A stretch of DNA of 64,000 nucleotides, taken from the NCBI RefSeq assembly GCF_051020955.1, contig NC_135022.1:6816463-6880462 (forward strand). Reading direction: 5' to 3'. Numbering within the stretch: the first letter of the stretch is position 1; every line of letters begins with the position of its first letter. Source of the stretch: Megalopta genalis (Eukaryota > Arthropoda > Insecta > Hymenoptera > Halictidae). The position numbers and the translations under genes are program-made. The notes beneath the pieces were generated by a model. That model was given only the letters and a program-made list of their open reading frames with translations. It made no database searches and was not told the DNA's origin. This document shows, piece by piece, positions 33,501-44,159 of this stretch.

Positions 33501-33809
33501 GTATTTTGTACCTGTTGTCCCATATTCAAGCCCGGATTAGATTACGATCCATGTGACTCGTTCGACTTTGAATTTTTTCGGCATGTCAAGGGGAGCCCCC
33601 AACCCCCCTCAGTAGTAAGTGAAAAACTACCTAGAACTACCATGCACTTATGCAAACAAAAATTACGTGTTCTAAGCAAAATGACCTATGCAAACGTAAT
33701 AAGTGGTACCACTCAAGAAGGAATTGAACGAATTTTCAAGAAACCAATCACATTTCAAGATAGGCGTATACAATCCTGTATGAGTGGAGAGTGTTCACAG
33801 TCGCGATAA
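33501..33809 (+). CDS. Unidentified open frame
   Basis: The frame from about 33390 becomes protein-like after 33500: FKPGLDYDPCDSFDFEFF, then KMTYANVISGTTQEGIERIF and FKKPITFQDRRIQSCMS. A C-stretch 'GGGGAGCCCCCAACCCCCC' lies at about 33590-33608. I recognise no family. Nothing next to it suggests a function; it could be a degraded exon or element piece. Confidence 0.25.
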   Translation, partial: VFCTCCPIFKPGLDYDPCDSFDFEFFRHVKGSPQPPSVVSEKLPRTTMHLCKQKLRVLSKMTYANVISGTTQEGIERIFKKPITFQDRRIQSCMSGECSQSR

Positions 33810-34290
33810 CGTGGGAATGATTGGCCTCTCGAATGTATTTAGAATATTGATTCAATTACGAATTATTTTAATCACGAGTGTAATTGAAATACAATATAAT
33901 ATATATGTATGTATAATTATTTGTTGTTTGAAAGTTTAAATGAAAGAGAAAACAATTACTTATTAATTATCTGAAATAATAAAATTTGTTTATTAATTAC
34001 GAATACGATTTCAATTGTTACTTATTAATTATCATTTAATGGTTAAGTATTTATTATTCATGCGGTATACCGTGTCCAATAAATAATAATTACGTCGTAG
34101 TTATTAATAATATTTTAATTTATTTATTAAGTACATTGTAATTCGTAATTAATGTAATTGAAATACTTAGTATTTTGTAATTATACTCCTATTTAATTAC
34201 AAATCACCTTGTATTTTAATTAAATGGCGATCTCAATATCGAATTACATTGTAATTGAATTACTTTGTAATTATAATTCCTTGAGAAATT
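33810..34290. repeat. AT-rich low-complexity tract of GTAATT/AATTAC-type words
   Basis: The stretch is built from many imperfect repeats of words such as TAATTAC, GTAATTG and TTATTAAT on both strands, with no coding content. It may be a decayed AT minisatellite. Confidence 0.5.
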
Positions 34291-34491
34291 CAAATGTTCG
34301 CCAGATCCTTATCCTTAATCGATAAGGATTTGATGAATTGTCCGCAAAAGACCGCAATTTCTAAAGAGCATTCCATAAATCGCTCAAGTACTTTTCCAAC
34401 TAAGGAAAATCCACTGTAGGTTGGTTCCTCAACTTTCTCAACTCAACTTCCAAAGCTATACAATTACGCTGTAAAGGTCGTGACGAAGAAA

Positions 34492-34598
34492 GAGAGTCCC
34501 GCACAGCGGTGTGGCGCGTCCACCGCGTGAACGTTATAATTTTGAACATTATAACTTTTTCACCCGCTAGACGCGCCACGTCGCTGTGCGGGACTCTC
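34492..34598. repeat. 107-bp hairpin with GC-rich stem
   Basis: GAGAGTCCCGCACAGC at 34492 pairs with GCTGTGCGGGACTCTC ending at 34598. The stem continues through GGCGCGTC/GACGCGCC, and after an internal bulge an inner stem GTTATAAT/ATTATAAC closes a short loop. It is the strongest foldback in this part. It could be a MITE, the joined ends of a larger element or a structured RNA locus. Confidence 0.75.
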
Positions 34599-34989
34599 GC
34601 ACATGCGTCGCTTGTCCTCACTCCTTGCGTAGCCTTTTTCGTGAACAGGTTGGTCGTAACATATAAATTCCTTACCAACAACAAATACATATATAGGAGT
34701 GTGGTGACATGAAACAAACGTCTGACTTGCAGAATGTCTTGTCGAGCACTGTCGTTCGAGTATGTTCAAGTAGACGCAAGTGTAGCGCGAGGCTACGCCT
34801 ACTAACAATGCTGCATGTTCGATAATTTCAATCCCCGATTTACATGGATGGATCTCTCGATAGGAGTCATATAGTATTACATAAAAGTCATTGACGTACC
34901 ATATCAGCCGCAAGTTTCGAATCGTTATCCCATTAAAAATAGTATGTCATTCCCATTCCTAATTAACCCGCACTTTTTTGCTAATTTTC

Positions 34990-35330
34990 CTTTCATATGT
35001 CAAAATTCAAGTGTTTACCCATTATTTCGTCTATAAACACTAATTCTCCGACTCAGAGAGAGATTTGCTTCGCAAATTCCACTCTCTTTGTTTTATTCAC
35101 TTCAGTGATGTACGGTTGCTTCCTCACAATTTTGCTTTTAAATCCTGCCCAATGTAATCTGAATCGTTCTTGTATGCATTTGATTTTTATTTCGTTCCTG
35201 GACTTTTGATACAATCTCAGACGCACTTATATCTGGCTTCTTTTTAATAATCCTAAGAATTTCATGTTTTTGTACTGTTAATTTTTTTGGTCTGCCACTC
35301 GGTGCAATATTCTTTCTTTTCTATATTTAT
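34990..35330 (-). pseudogene. Tc1 transposase N-terminal fragment
   Basis: On the minus strand the sequence reads GRPKKLTVQKHEILRIIKKK, PDISASEIVSKVQERNKNQ and MHTRTIQITLGR, the paired helix-turn-helix with GRPKK hook of Tc1 transposases. A shifted frame then gives TKRVEFAKQ, the start of the next domain. The rest is missing. The 3' partner could be the fragment at 31.6 kb, but 3 kb of other sequence lies between. Confidence 0.7.
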
Positions 35331-35361
35331 TTACTAGGGTAAGTGGGTTATTTACTGTGTT

Positions 35362-35886
35362 TGTTCCGGCCGAATCGCGGACCGCGGGTCAACGCACGTT
35401 CGACATTCGATGTACGCCGTCTCGCCGTTTTTGTCGAATAAACGGCGAGGCGGCAAGACAATAACACGATCGACGTGCGTTGGCCCGACCGTCAAACGCT
35501 CGCCTCGGCCGTTGTAAATACGCGGCGTTTTGCCTTAGGAGGCAATGACCCGGCCTTCGACGCCTGACGATGCTTCTCCTTGAACATCGGCCAGGTGTCT
35601 ATATATACTGCCGCAAATTCGATAACGGATGGAATTGTCAACAATTTCAGTGCAGATACCATTACAAGTTTTATTCAGCGCCCTTGCGCCCGTACGACGC
35701 CGTGCTTCATTTTTATAGTCTGCGAAGTCGTGCTTCATTTCATACTAAGTTCGAAGCCGTGCTTCAAATTTAACCTCTGAACGGAGCCGTGCTCCAAACA
35801 TTGTAAACGAGGACTGCGGAGTCCAACAAATAAATCGTTGTCGTCTCCTCACAACTTCCGGCGGTTTTTTTGTGCCGTGCGCAACA
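35362..35886. repeat. Solo LTR, 525 bp, with GTGTT target duplication
   Basis: Starts TGTTCCGGCC and ends GCGCAACA, flanked by GTGTT on both sides (35357-35361 and 35887-35891). It holds a TATA-like TATATATA near 35597 and AATAAA near 35829, as an LTR should in plus orientation. The interior has three related words (GTGCTTCATTT, GTGCTTCAAAT, GTGCTCCAAAC). B-left lacks this LTR at the matching position. No internal element sequence remains, so it arose by recombination between two LTRs. Confidence 0.8.
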
Positions 35887-35980
35887 GTGTTCATTAAAGT
35901 GTCGTCCTAAGTTTTCGACAAATTAAATGGTTTTCTTAACCCTTATCGCAATTCTTAAAATATTTAAAATATATGTTGAT

Positions 35981-36421
35981 TAGTTGTGTGCGTGAACTCG
36001 GGATTTCCCGAAACCCGATGCTTGGAACGGGATGAGGAGATGTGTATCGGGTCGGGACGAGATCGGGACGACAATATTCAAGATTCCTGAAAACATTCGA
36101 TTTCCTATGCTACCAATTATTACAAAACGACACATCGCCGTACCTAGTACAGAATTGACTAGCGAAAAGATGTTTTCAACAATTGGAAATATCGTTGCAA
36201 TCGAGAGAACCAAGCTATTACATACTGTCATACGTAGAGAATTTTAAATCAAACTATACATATCTTACTTTTCTGGTTTGTTAAAAAATATAAAATTTTG
36301 CAAAATAAACTGCAACAATGGAAATCAAAATTTTTTAACCAGTATTTTAAGAAGTCCTAAACATTTTCGGAAAACCCGAAAGTTTCAAGATCCCGTCCTG
36401 ATCCGTACTCGCACACCTCTA
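35981..36421 (+). mobile_element. hAT element remnant, internally deleted
   Basis: Begins TAGTTGTGTGCGTGAACTCG and ends, in reverse, TAGAGGTGTGCGAGTACGGA, hAT-type inverted ends. Flanking 8-mers ATGTTGAT (35973) and ACATTGAT (36422) are an imperfect 8-bp target duplication. B-left has the unfilled site ATATGTTGATGTC. Only 441 bp remain. Confidence 0.75.
36069..36247 (+). pseudogene. hAT transposase C-terminal dimerisation region
   Basis: Short frame with FPMLPIITKRHIAVPSTELT and SEKMFSTIGNIVAIERTKLL. It is the hATC motif (usually 'PSxxSERxFSxAGxIxxxxR'), needed for transposase dimers. Nothing of the catalytic part remains. Confidence 0.8.
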
Positions 36422-37060
36422 ACATTGATGTCTATTATATAATATAAATACACAAATTTTATGATAACCGAAATATATAAAGAACACAAAATAATTAACA
36501 AAATCTAATATAAAAATCAGTTTTCGATCGAATTACTGCGCTCTTAAAAAATGAAAGGTTAATTACTATGTGTCAGTAACTGAGCCTTTTCTAATTACCA
36601 TGTGCCAATTTCTGATCACTGATCTAGTTACCGTGTGTCGATTTCTGTGCACTGATCTAATTAGATCTAATTTGATGTAATCAGTTCTAGGTAAATACTA
36701 AACTTCGAAAATTGTATGAGCTTTAGGTATCATAACTTATTATACATGTTTCAGTACTTGCAATATTATTTTAAAAAAGGAAAGAAAATTACGTGCAGTG
36801 TCCATACATTTCACAGACCAAGAAATTAACGTTAAATGCAATACGCAGTTTGTCATAAGAGGGCTCTGTAATCACAACGCACACATAAAAAAAGACATGA
36901 AAACTTAAAACAAGACGCAAATATATCTAGGCAGTGGATTAATTATTATTTTTCTGTAATTTTGTCGAGTTTTATAGATATAATAGTTTATTCTTTTGTT
37001 TTGGAAAGCATGATTTTTGTATCTTTTTCGTCTTTATTTGCAACCTGATTCATAGGGCAA

Positions 37061-37820
37061 AATGACGTCAAACCATTATTAGAAATTTAAGAAGTTAGTT
37101 TCTGCATTTCATAAATCTTAGGATGTTAAACTTTTGATTCGGTTGTGAAAATTACAGGTGAAGGGAACTAGTCAAATAAAATGGTTTTCGTTCTGTGACA
37201 CTATGTTTCCTGAAGCATTCTGTTATATCTTGAATATATTAGATCAATTGAGAATAAACACAAGAAATTATCGTAAGATCGGCAGTACCCCAAAGTAGCC
37301 ATGTTGCAGTAACGAGGACAATCGTTTCCGACTTCAAAATGTCGTGGCCACTTAACATATAAGCGACTTTTTAGCCGACATTTCGAGCTCTACATTTAAT
37401 TATTATACAATGCACTGAAACACTTGACTGAGCATTCATCGCAGGTAACTGTTAGGATAGCTGTTAAAGTGATAAGGTACCCTGCGAGTTATTGACCTAA
37501 AAATATAAAAATAACTGTCTGTTAAATATGAGTTACCTAGAATCATATGATACAGCAACCATTAACTGCTATTGTAAAAAAATACTTAGTACCTAGAATT
37601 GTCGTAATGGGAACGTCAACTTCTGCCAATTAAATTCTTATTCAATGAAGAACGGCTCCATTCCATTCGTAAAGTAATACATTCAAAAATAGCATATCAG
37701 TCATCCCTTTCACAATACATACCTGGTTTGTGAGAAATAATATTCACAGCCTGTCTGTAATTTAAATGTTTACAAGCGAAAAATAGTTTATCAAGAAACT
37801 TATAAGAAACAGGAATGCCT
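37061..37820. other. Intergenic, nothing recognised
   Basis: AT-rich sequence without coding trace or clear repeats. Confidence 0.5.
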
Positions 37821-37821
37821 T

Positions 37822-38030
37822 GCAGCGACACACGGTCGGCGATCAAATATCCATTCGAACTGTCTGCTTTCAGATGTCATGGATTAGGTGAGAAATATCT
37901 TCCCTGATGTTTATAAGCCTGGAAATGACTTTATTCTTTTACTATTTTCACGTGTACAGCAAACTTCGCTGATGAAAACGTCGCCAGCCGTGTACCGATA
38001 CGGAATTATAGTCGTCGATTGTCAACAACA
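37822..38030 (+). repeat. Old, diverged LTR relic of the young Gypsy family
   Basis: TGCAGCGACACACGGTCGGC matches the LTR start TGTAGCGGCACACGGCCGGC. The match goes on through CTGTCTGCTTTCAGATGTCA against CTGTCCGCTTGCAGATGTCA, CGTCGCCAGCCGTGTACCG against AGCCGCCGGCCGCGTACCG, and similar words, for about 200 bp. The rest of the LTR is not recognisable. No gag or pol follows. Confidence 0.8.
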
Positions 38031-40349
38031 ATAAAAACAAGTCGTGAGGATTAGCCTAGCTTCCGATGTAGCTGAGTAGAATCCATTCTTCTTTTAGTTT
38101 AATAGCGAGGTTAGGACCTCGTCATCCGGTCTGGTAACGGTCAGATGTAGTTCAGAACAACACTTTTCCGTCAGCCCGGCCGTCTTACGGCGAGGCCATG
38201 TCTGTGGACCGTACTGATCTGTTGGTGTGAGTTTTACGATGTACCCGCGGTGACGTTTGTATAAATGGACCTCAAAGGTCGTTACGTTACCTTTCATTTG
38301 GCATCCTTACGGGCATTCTTACACTATTGTTTCAGATGCATCGTAATCGGCTGATATTGGCTAACGAGACCGGCGATACCGATGCTGCAACGAAGCATCC
38401 CGGAGGATCGAGAGCTTCCGAAATATTGAACTGAAAGAAACAGAACGTCGCGATCATTCTCCAGCATTCCAGGAACGTGTCCAGGAAGAAATAAAAGAAG
38501 ATCGCGGAGACACCGCAGATATGTATCAATTTCGATCGTGAATGTACACATGACCATTGTACCATTTTTATATCTTTACATTTGTAGCGACCAGTCGTGC
38601 GCACAATAAGATCTTCAGTCCTCGTGCAAACGGCCAACGTAATTTATGACACTCCTTCGAAGAAGCTATTTTTGAGAAGACAAGCTCACCACTTGATAGC
38701 ACATGTTTGCACAGTAGAGTCTTTTTAAGAAATTCCTCAATAGCTAAAGAAACCGTCATAAATTAGGAGAGTTTCCGAAGGGTACTCGAAGCGGGCCCAG
38801 CGACCCAAAGGCCATGTGGTCCGACGTGGGTGACCCGGAGGAAAATTTCCACACGTTGTCACGTACAACTCATCATCCCCTCCGATTACCGAGCCATCCC
38901 GAAAATACGCAAAGAGCGTAAGGGGCGGGCGGTAAAAAGGACAAAATGAGCAACGCTGATTGGAAAGACCCAACGCGTGGGGTTGACCAATCAGGGTTGT
39001 TCAAGAATTTTACCAGAGCAAACGGCGAAACGAAGAATCAAACTCGATCACTGTATCACGACTCGTCCACAGACATAGTCCGCGAAATAAAAAGAACTTT
39101 CTACCACCGCACGCGAGAGTACTATTAATTACGAACAGACCCTACCCGAAACATTTTTACATTTTTATTAAATTATTTCGTCATTAAAGTTATACTTCGA
39201 ATACGCCCATCCCAATCCTACAAATACTCCGGCGGACAATGATAAGGAACCTCAATATTTCTGAGGATGAACACCTATTTGTTTATATACATGGAAAATG
39301 AATACACGTCACAATATGGTAGTATTTTTGACGTAATACATGAAGAAATGAAATAAATCGTTCGATTCATTTGTTATTTATGCAAAAAAGTGAAATTTTG
39401 TGTGGACGAAATGATAAGGCACTTTAAATATGGAACAAAAATGCTTTGACGTTGTCCCCGTTTTGACCGGTGGTCAAGCTGGAAAATGAGGCCAACTCCG
39501 GGATTTTACAGGCTCCTAGGCAGACCACCCGACATAATGCACGATATTCGGGAATTCGATTCATGACGCAGGAAAATTCGTTCGGGTAGAGTGCCAGGCG
39601 AGCCCACCTGAGACGCATTCGACCAGCCTATCTTTCGGACATCCGATCCCTTTTACCTGCGCTATCATGTACGCCGTTATAATTGTACATGCATTCGATC
39701 ACGTACGCCACAATGACAAAAGGTATAAAAGAGTAATAAAACAGTCGTTCATTGGTAATCAAGCATAATACATTCCTTACCTTACTTATTAGCTCTGTAT
39801 TATTACGCCACGGCTAACATACGTAAATTACTGAATAAAACCGCGCAAGTAACATGCAAATACGAGGCATAATTCGCTGATCACAGCACAATACACGTGT
39901 GCCAATAATTAGGCCAGTATCCTCCCCCTCCCCTATATGTACTTCGTTTATGCTAAAGTAGCGACTACCATTTGGGACCAATTGTTTTTTTCCACCTTGT
40001 GCCATCCACGTAGACCGAGAATTTTTCTCATCAAGTATACTTAAAACCATTTATTTGTTGATCACGTCTGCGATTCTGTAATAAAGACTCGACGTGTTTA
40101 CATATATTTAATCGTTTATTTAGGTTCAACCATTCCGACTAACAGTCTCCCATTCTGGGATAGTTCCAGCCCCGAACAGAAATGAATAACACATGGAAGG
40201 GATGAAGCTGGGTTATGTTAGAGGAGGAGGAAACACAAATTTTTTGAAAAGATGATTATTTATTGTATAATAAGGATGACGAAGAATTATGACAGAGGAA
40301 GAAAATTGTAACTTTGTTTTTAAAAATTCATTATTTAATTATTTATTTT
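38031..40349. other. Intergenic with GC-richer patches; no gene supported
   Basis: Several overlapping open frames at 38.1-39.1 kb and 39.4-40.0 kb lie on both strands without family features. 38770-39120 and 39420-39900 are GC-richer. The latter holds GTATAAAAGAGTAATAAAA (about 39722), a promoter/poly-A-like string that would suit an old LTR. I cannot define ends for either. Confidence 0.4.
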
Positions 40350-40764
40350 TATTGGGATTATGGCTTGGATTATTTATTTACTGTACAAAGTTTTACTAAA
40401 ACTTTTATTATAATTTTTATTTTTAAGAAGATATATGTACGTTATGCACGAACGACTGATTGCCCAATTTCAACTAACAGACCGCGACTGAATTTCGTCC
40501 GCGTATATACCTTTTTGATGTGATCCTCTCCACCAATTAAAGACGGTCATTTATCGCGTTTTACATTGTATGCTACCGCTGGTGTGCTCTAACGACACCG
40601 GCGATAATGGGTGTGTATCGCGGTGTGTATTTATAAATTACAGTTTATATTACCGCCTGTGCGCGCTTAAGAAACCGGCGCAATGAAATCTGATAATTTC
40701 GAACTTCAGTCCCAAGCAAAGTATAAATTAATTTTTGTCCGAGGCTACAGTTACTTCTTCAACA
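40350..40764 (-). repeat. Copia solo LTR (same family as 56521-56908)
   Basis: On the minus strand it begins TGTTGAAGAAG (40764) and ends AATCCCAATA (40350). It matches 56521-56908 through 'TATTGGGATT', 'TGGCTTGGATTATTT', 'TCTAACGACACCGGCGAT' and 'AAACCGGCG'. In minus orientation it has TATATACGCG-like promoter sequence near 40500. No Copia coding sequence is next to it. Confidence 0.7.
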
Positions 40765-40777
40765 ATTTTAGATTACA

Positions 40778-40804
40778 ACTATTACTACTACTACTACTAC
40801 TACT
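40778..40804. repeat. (TAC)n microsatellite
   Basis: About eight TAC units in a row, next to the Copia solo LTR. Confidence 0.8.
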
Positions 40805-41199
40805 ATTGGTTGTCCTTTTAATAAATATATGTACTATTAACTCTGAATACACTTGGTAATGATATAATGAGTAAAAGAAAAGTGATAATAATAGAGTACA
40901 CCTATATCGGCCATGAATTGAATTTTGATGAAATCGAATCGATTATGAATTGGGTACGAGGTGTGAAATCCAATCGAATAAAAAAATGGATCGTGTGCTA
41001 CGAATTAGTTCGCGGTCAATTAGTATAACAACAATCCACCACCGTCCCTGATAGATCCGCATTTTTTAAAAATTGCTACGCAATACATCGTTCTTTTCTA
41101 GCACATGTTTATATATTTTGCATGTTTGTATTTTTTCAGAAGTAAACAAGCTGTAGGATCAAAAATGATGCGCAACGCAGGAGTCGACGAAATGAAGAT

Positions 41200-42115
41200 T
41201 ATTCGAGCAAGAAATGCTCGAAAAATCTCAAACCCATATTCATTGTCAGAAAGCATTTCATCATCGAGGCAGGGATGCAGAAGAAATCACGTGCACGATC
41301 CATCATCGCCGAAGGATTCAACATTGTGGACTTACGGTCCGTGGTCGAACAAGCTTAGTGATAGGATATTACTCACGAACGTTTGCATGTTCCACCGGTT
41401 TAAGGAGCTCAGGATTAACAACAACAATGTGCGTCCCGACATTTCACCGGGACGTTCGAGCGACTCAAATGAGTTGCGAGCTAAGATATCTTGACGCAGT
41501 ATTGGAACCTAATACTTTAGAAGAGACATTGTCAATTAAACAATATCAAGACCATACGATTCGTGGATTAAGAAATAGATTGGAAACAAGCGAGGAAAAA
41601 CATTATGAATTAAGGGACGGTTAGTTTATAGGAAAATAGAAAAATTAATAATGATAAATTGTTATTTTACGTACCCGCGTGTTTAGAAAATAATATTATT
41701 AGACTAATGACAATATATATATATATATATTATATAAATATATATAAATATATATAAATTATTAGGCTCATGACAATTTGGGGCATGTAAGTATTGACAA
41801 AGTCATCGATGACATAAGACAAATATACTGGTTTCCGGAAATGCGACAAAAGATTAAACAATATATTAACAATTGTTTGAAATGTATTGAATTTTAGCTA
41901 ATTAGTGGTAGACAGGAGAGGTTTTTGCATAGTTTACCTAAAGGTGACCTACCATTTCAGACAATTCATGTGGATCATTACGGAGAAGTGTGGAAAAGGT
42001 TTTATATATGTTTTGGCAGTAGTGGATGGGTTTATACCAAATTCGTTAAACTGTTTGCTTGTAGATCGACAAGATCTGAATAAGTGATTCGAAATTTGAC
42101 AGAGTTTGAAATGAA
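41200..42115 (+). pseudogene. Gypsy pol relic: RNase H-integrase linker, zinc domain, core start
   Basis: Frame 41214-41624 ends with DHTIRGLRNRLETSEEKHYE and LRDGLVYRKIEK, the linker before a Gypsy integrase. Then, after an AT run at 41716-41760, come HDNLGHVSIDKVIDDIRQIY and KQYINNCLKC of the zinc domain, and LPFQTIHVDHYG and FVKLFACRS of the core. Stops and frame changes break it throughout. This is a third Gypsy lineage, different from those at 11.6 and 24.2 kb. Confidence 0.75.
41716..41762. repeat. AT microsatellite inside the Gypsy relic
   Basis: ATATATAT followed by TATATAAAT units. It separates two halves of the integrase region. Confidence 0.8.
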
Positions 42116-42320
42116 GCATTGTGTCAGATTGTTCGAAAACTAAAACGATACCGGATTGTGAATAAGTTTAAGTTTGTGTGTGTTTGTATGCGTATTTGTT
42201 GCATTCCGTAAGACTTATTTTTATTATTTCTTATTTACGTTTTGTGTAATATGAATTGTATATTTTTGAAGATCTAACTCTTGGAAATAAAGTTGTGATT
42301 CTTTGGTGACCATGGATGGT

Positions 42321-42356
42321 CATTCTACAGTTCAGGATTGGCTGAACTGTAGAATG
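42321..42356. repeat. Perfect 15-bp hairpin, 6-nt loop
   Basis: CATTCTACAGTTCAG (42321-42335) and CTGAACTGTAGAATG (42342-42356) are exact reverse complements around GATTGG. It lies just after a Gypsy pol relic, in noncoding sequence. Confidence 0.85.
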
Positions 42357-42569
42357 AATCGTGTTAGCTGTGAGATGCGATCGATAAGAAGATTGTTTAA
42401 TACATTACGATGTTTATTCGAGCCGAGCCTTTGTGAAATAAACAATTTAAAACTTCGACTCAGAATAATAAATTTGCCGATTCATTTCCTACAGTATCAT
42501 GATACAAATGTAGAGCGACCAGATCTGGGATGAGATCCTGACTACAGGAATCCTTCCCAACTCCCCAAT

Positions 42570-43126
42570 AGTTCAAGAAACCGAGCCAAAAACAAAACTA
42601 TATCAGTCACCTCCTACGAAAATGCCAAACGAGAATACGCCCCAAGCAAGGACCAAGCCATAATACTGCATGCTGTAGATGGTATTACCGTCAGGGACTA
42701 TGCATTAGCCATAGGAAAGATAATAAGCCCCAGATCTATCAAATACATATCGAGAATTTCAAACGGTAGGGTATGCACATACCTAGATAACAAAGAAACT
42801 GTCAGCAACATAACAGCAATATTTAAATCAATTACCATCAGCAACACAAATATTGAAATCCGTCCTATGATTTCGCCGACCCAACGTATCGAGCTGTCAA
42901 ATGTAGCATCGATCATCCCAAATTCAGTAATTGAAGATGCATTTAGAACCAATAACATCAAACTCTGCTCAAGAATAACCGATCAGAGCAGAGATATCTG
43001 ACCCTGAATTTGTGCAGCTTCAGACGTCAAGTATACGTCGATATCGACGTCCTGAACAAATTTCCAAGCACATTCTTAATTAATTTTGACGATACCCTAC
43101 ACAGAATTTGTGCCTCTACTGACAAA
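42570..43126 (+). pseudogene. Jockey-like ORF1 remnant, N-terminal and middle part
   Basis: Reads AIILHAVDGITVRDYALAIG, RSIKYISRISNGRVCTYLDN, IEIRPMISPTQRIELSNVAS and IIPNSVIEDAFRTNNI, then in a new frame RRQVYVDIDVLNKFPSTFLI. It ends ICASTDKQIC, the start of a zinc knuckle. The window's first element has the later part of a similar ORF1. A Tc1-like end (43130-43317) is inserted right in the knuckle. Confidence 0.7.
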
Positions 43127-43129
43127 CAG

Positions 43130-43317
43130 ATTTGCTTATTATACAAAAGAATATGCGCAATAAATAAACAAAAAATTTATGTTTCTACTAACTATAAGAA
43201 GTGCTTTATTATATGAGAAAACTATTGATTCAATAATACTATCATAAATAATAAAAGGGAGTAATAATTTTTATAATAATATCGTGTCCGAATATTAATG
43301 CGAGTCACTGTACTTGA
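43130..43317 (+). repeat. Tc1-like 3' terminal sequence, copy 2
   Basis: Direct copy of 31996-32172 (about 90%). It ends TCGTGTCCGAATATTAATG plus CGAGTCACTGTA, a clean terminus. It breaks the Jockey-like ORF1. Confidence 0.7.
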
Positions 43318-43520
43318 AAGCAGTAATCACAGACCCAGATTTTGCAAACATATTAAGTTTCAGAAGAAGACAAGTCTACAAACTTGTTTATAACAAGTCT
43401 CTGAATATTCACCACTTCAGAGAAACAGATCTGCTTCAATTGTAATCAATCAAGCTATAAGCAATGTCCTAACAATACAAACACGAACGAAAACGGTTCC
43501 CAAACCGATCCGAATATAAA
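43318..43520 (+). pseudogene. Second Jockey-like ORF1 fragment
   Basis: Reads VITDPDFANILSFRRRQVYK and, in a shifted frame, ICFNCNQSSYKQCPN. This repeats motifs just read before the Tc1-like end (DPEF, FRRQVYV, ICxxC). It is a second copy or a local duplication of the same ORF1 region. Confidence 0.6.
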
Positions 43521-43599
43521 TCCCCTCCCCCCGCATTAACGTATCAATCATCAATGATATATTCATATCGGTCTACGTATTGTCGAATATCAAGAAGGC

Positions 43600-43955
43600 A
43601 GGACAAATACAATGGAAATAGAGCCAGAAGAATCCAACACAAACAAAACGGAGAATAAGAGACCGCTATCTATAACATCAGAAGAAAGTCATATCAACCC
43701 AATAAAATTAGCGACTTGAATTTCAAGATCTCTGCTACAATAACATTAAAAAAAGATTAATCAAACGAACAGAACCACCCTTTTGCAACACGTGCAACCA
43801 AACTATGTCGACCAACCACGTCCTTTTCGAATGCAGAAAATACGAAATATCAAGACAAAAATACAAGATACTACCCGTCGTAAAATTCCTAAAGGAAACC
43901 AACATCTCCCAAGAAATAAAAACAAGAAACAGGACAATAAACCGTCGCTAATGAC
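43600..43955 (+). pseudogene. Jockey-like ORF2 C-terminal remnant
   Basis: Frames read EPPFCNTCNQTMSTNHVLFE and CRKYEISRQKYKI, the C-x2-C-x-H-C zinc motif found after the reverse transcriptase in Jockey-like ORF2. No RT sequence lies between this and the ORF1 part, so the element is largely deleted. Confidence 0.65.
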
Positions 43956-44159
43956 ATGAAGGTCGATGCGACGTTAAACCTGAAAAAAAGATTCTTGGTC
44001 TTTTCCACAACAGTTTTCTTGTACAAATTCGTTGTATATTACCATCGCTTATCAAAAATGAATATCACGAGCCAGGCTCGCGAACGAGAGTTAGTCGCGA
44101 TTCTTATAATTGTTGTTACAAAGCAGTTTAGTTATTAAAATTTAAGAAATCCCTACAAA

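Larger units (their letters stand above)
35345..37060 (+). repeat. Inverted repeat B-right, interrupted by a solo LTR and a hAT
   Basis: Partner of B-left at 20170-23530 in the opposite orientation. Matching words include 'TTCATTAAAGTG' (35890) against 'CCATTAAAGTGG' in B-left, 'GAAATATATAA', 'TTTTCGATCGA', 'GAGCCTTTTCTA' and 'TCATAAGAGGGCTC'. The site where B-left carries its transposon is unfilled here (near 36585). Confidence 0.8.

Noticed and set aside
34560..34913. 117-codon minus-strand frame next to the hairpin
   Set aside because: It runs through the inverted repeat and shows no family features or coherent composition.
41716..41762. Possible CRISPR-like or regular repeat array
   Set aside because: It is a plain AT microsatellite without spacers; no CRISPR arrays are present.
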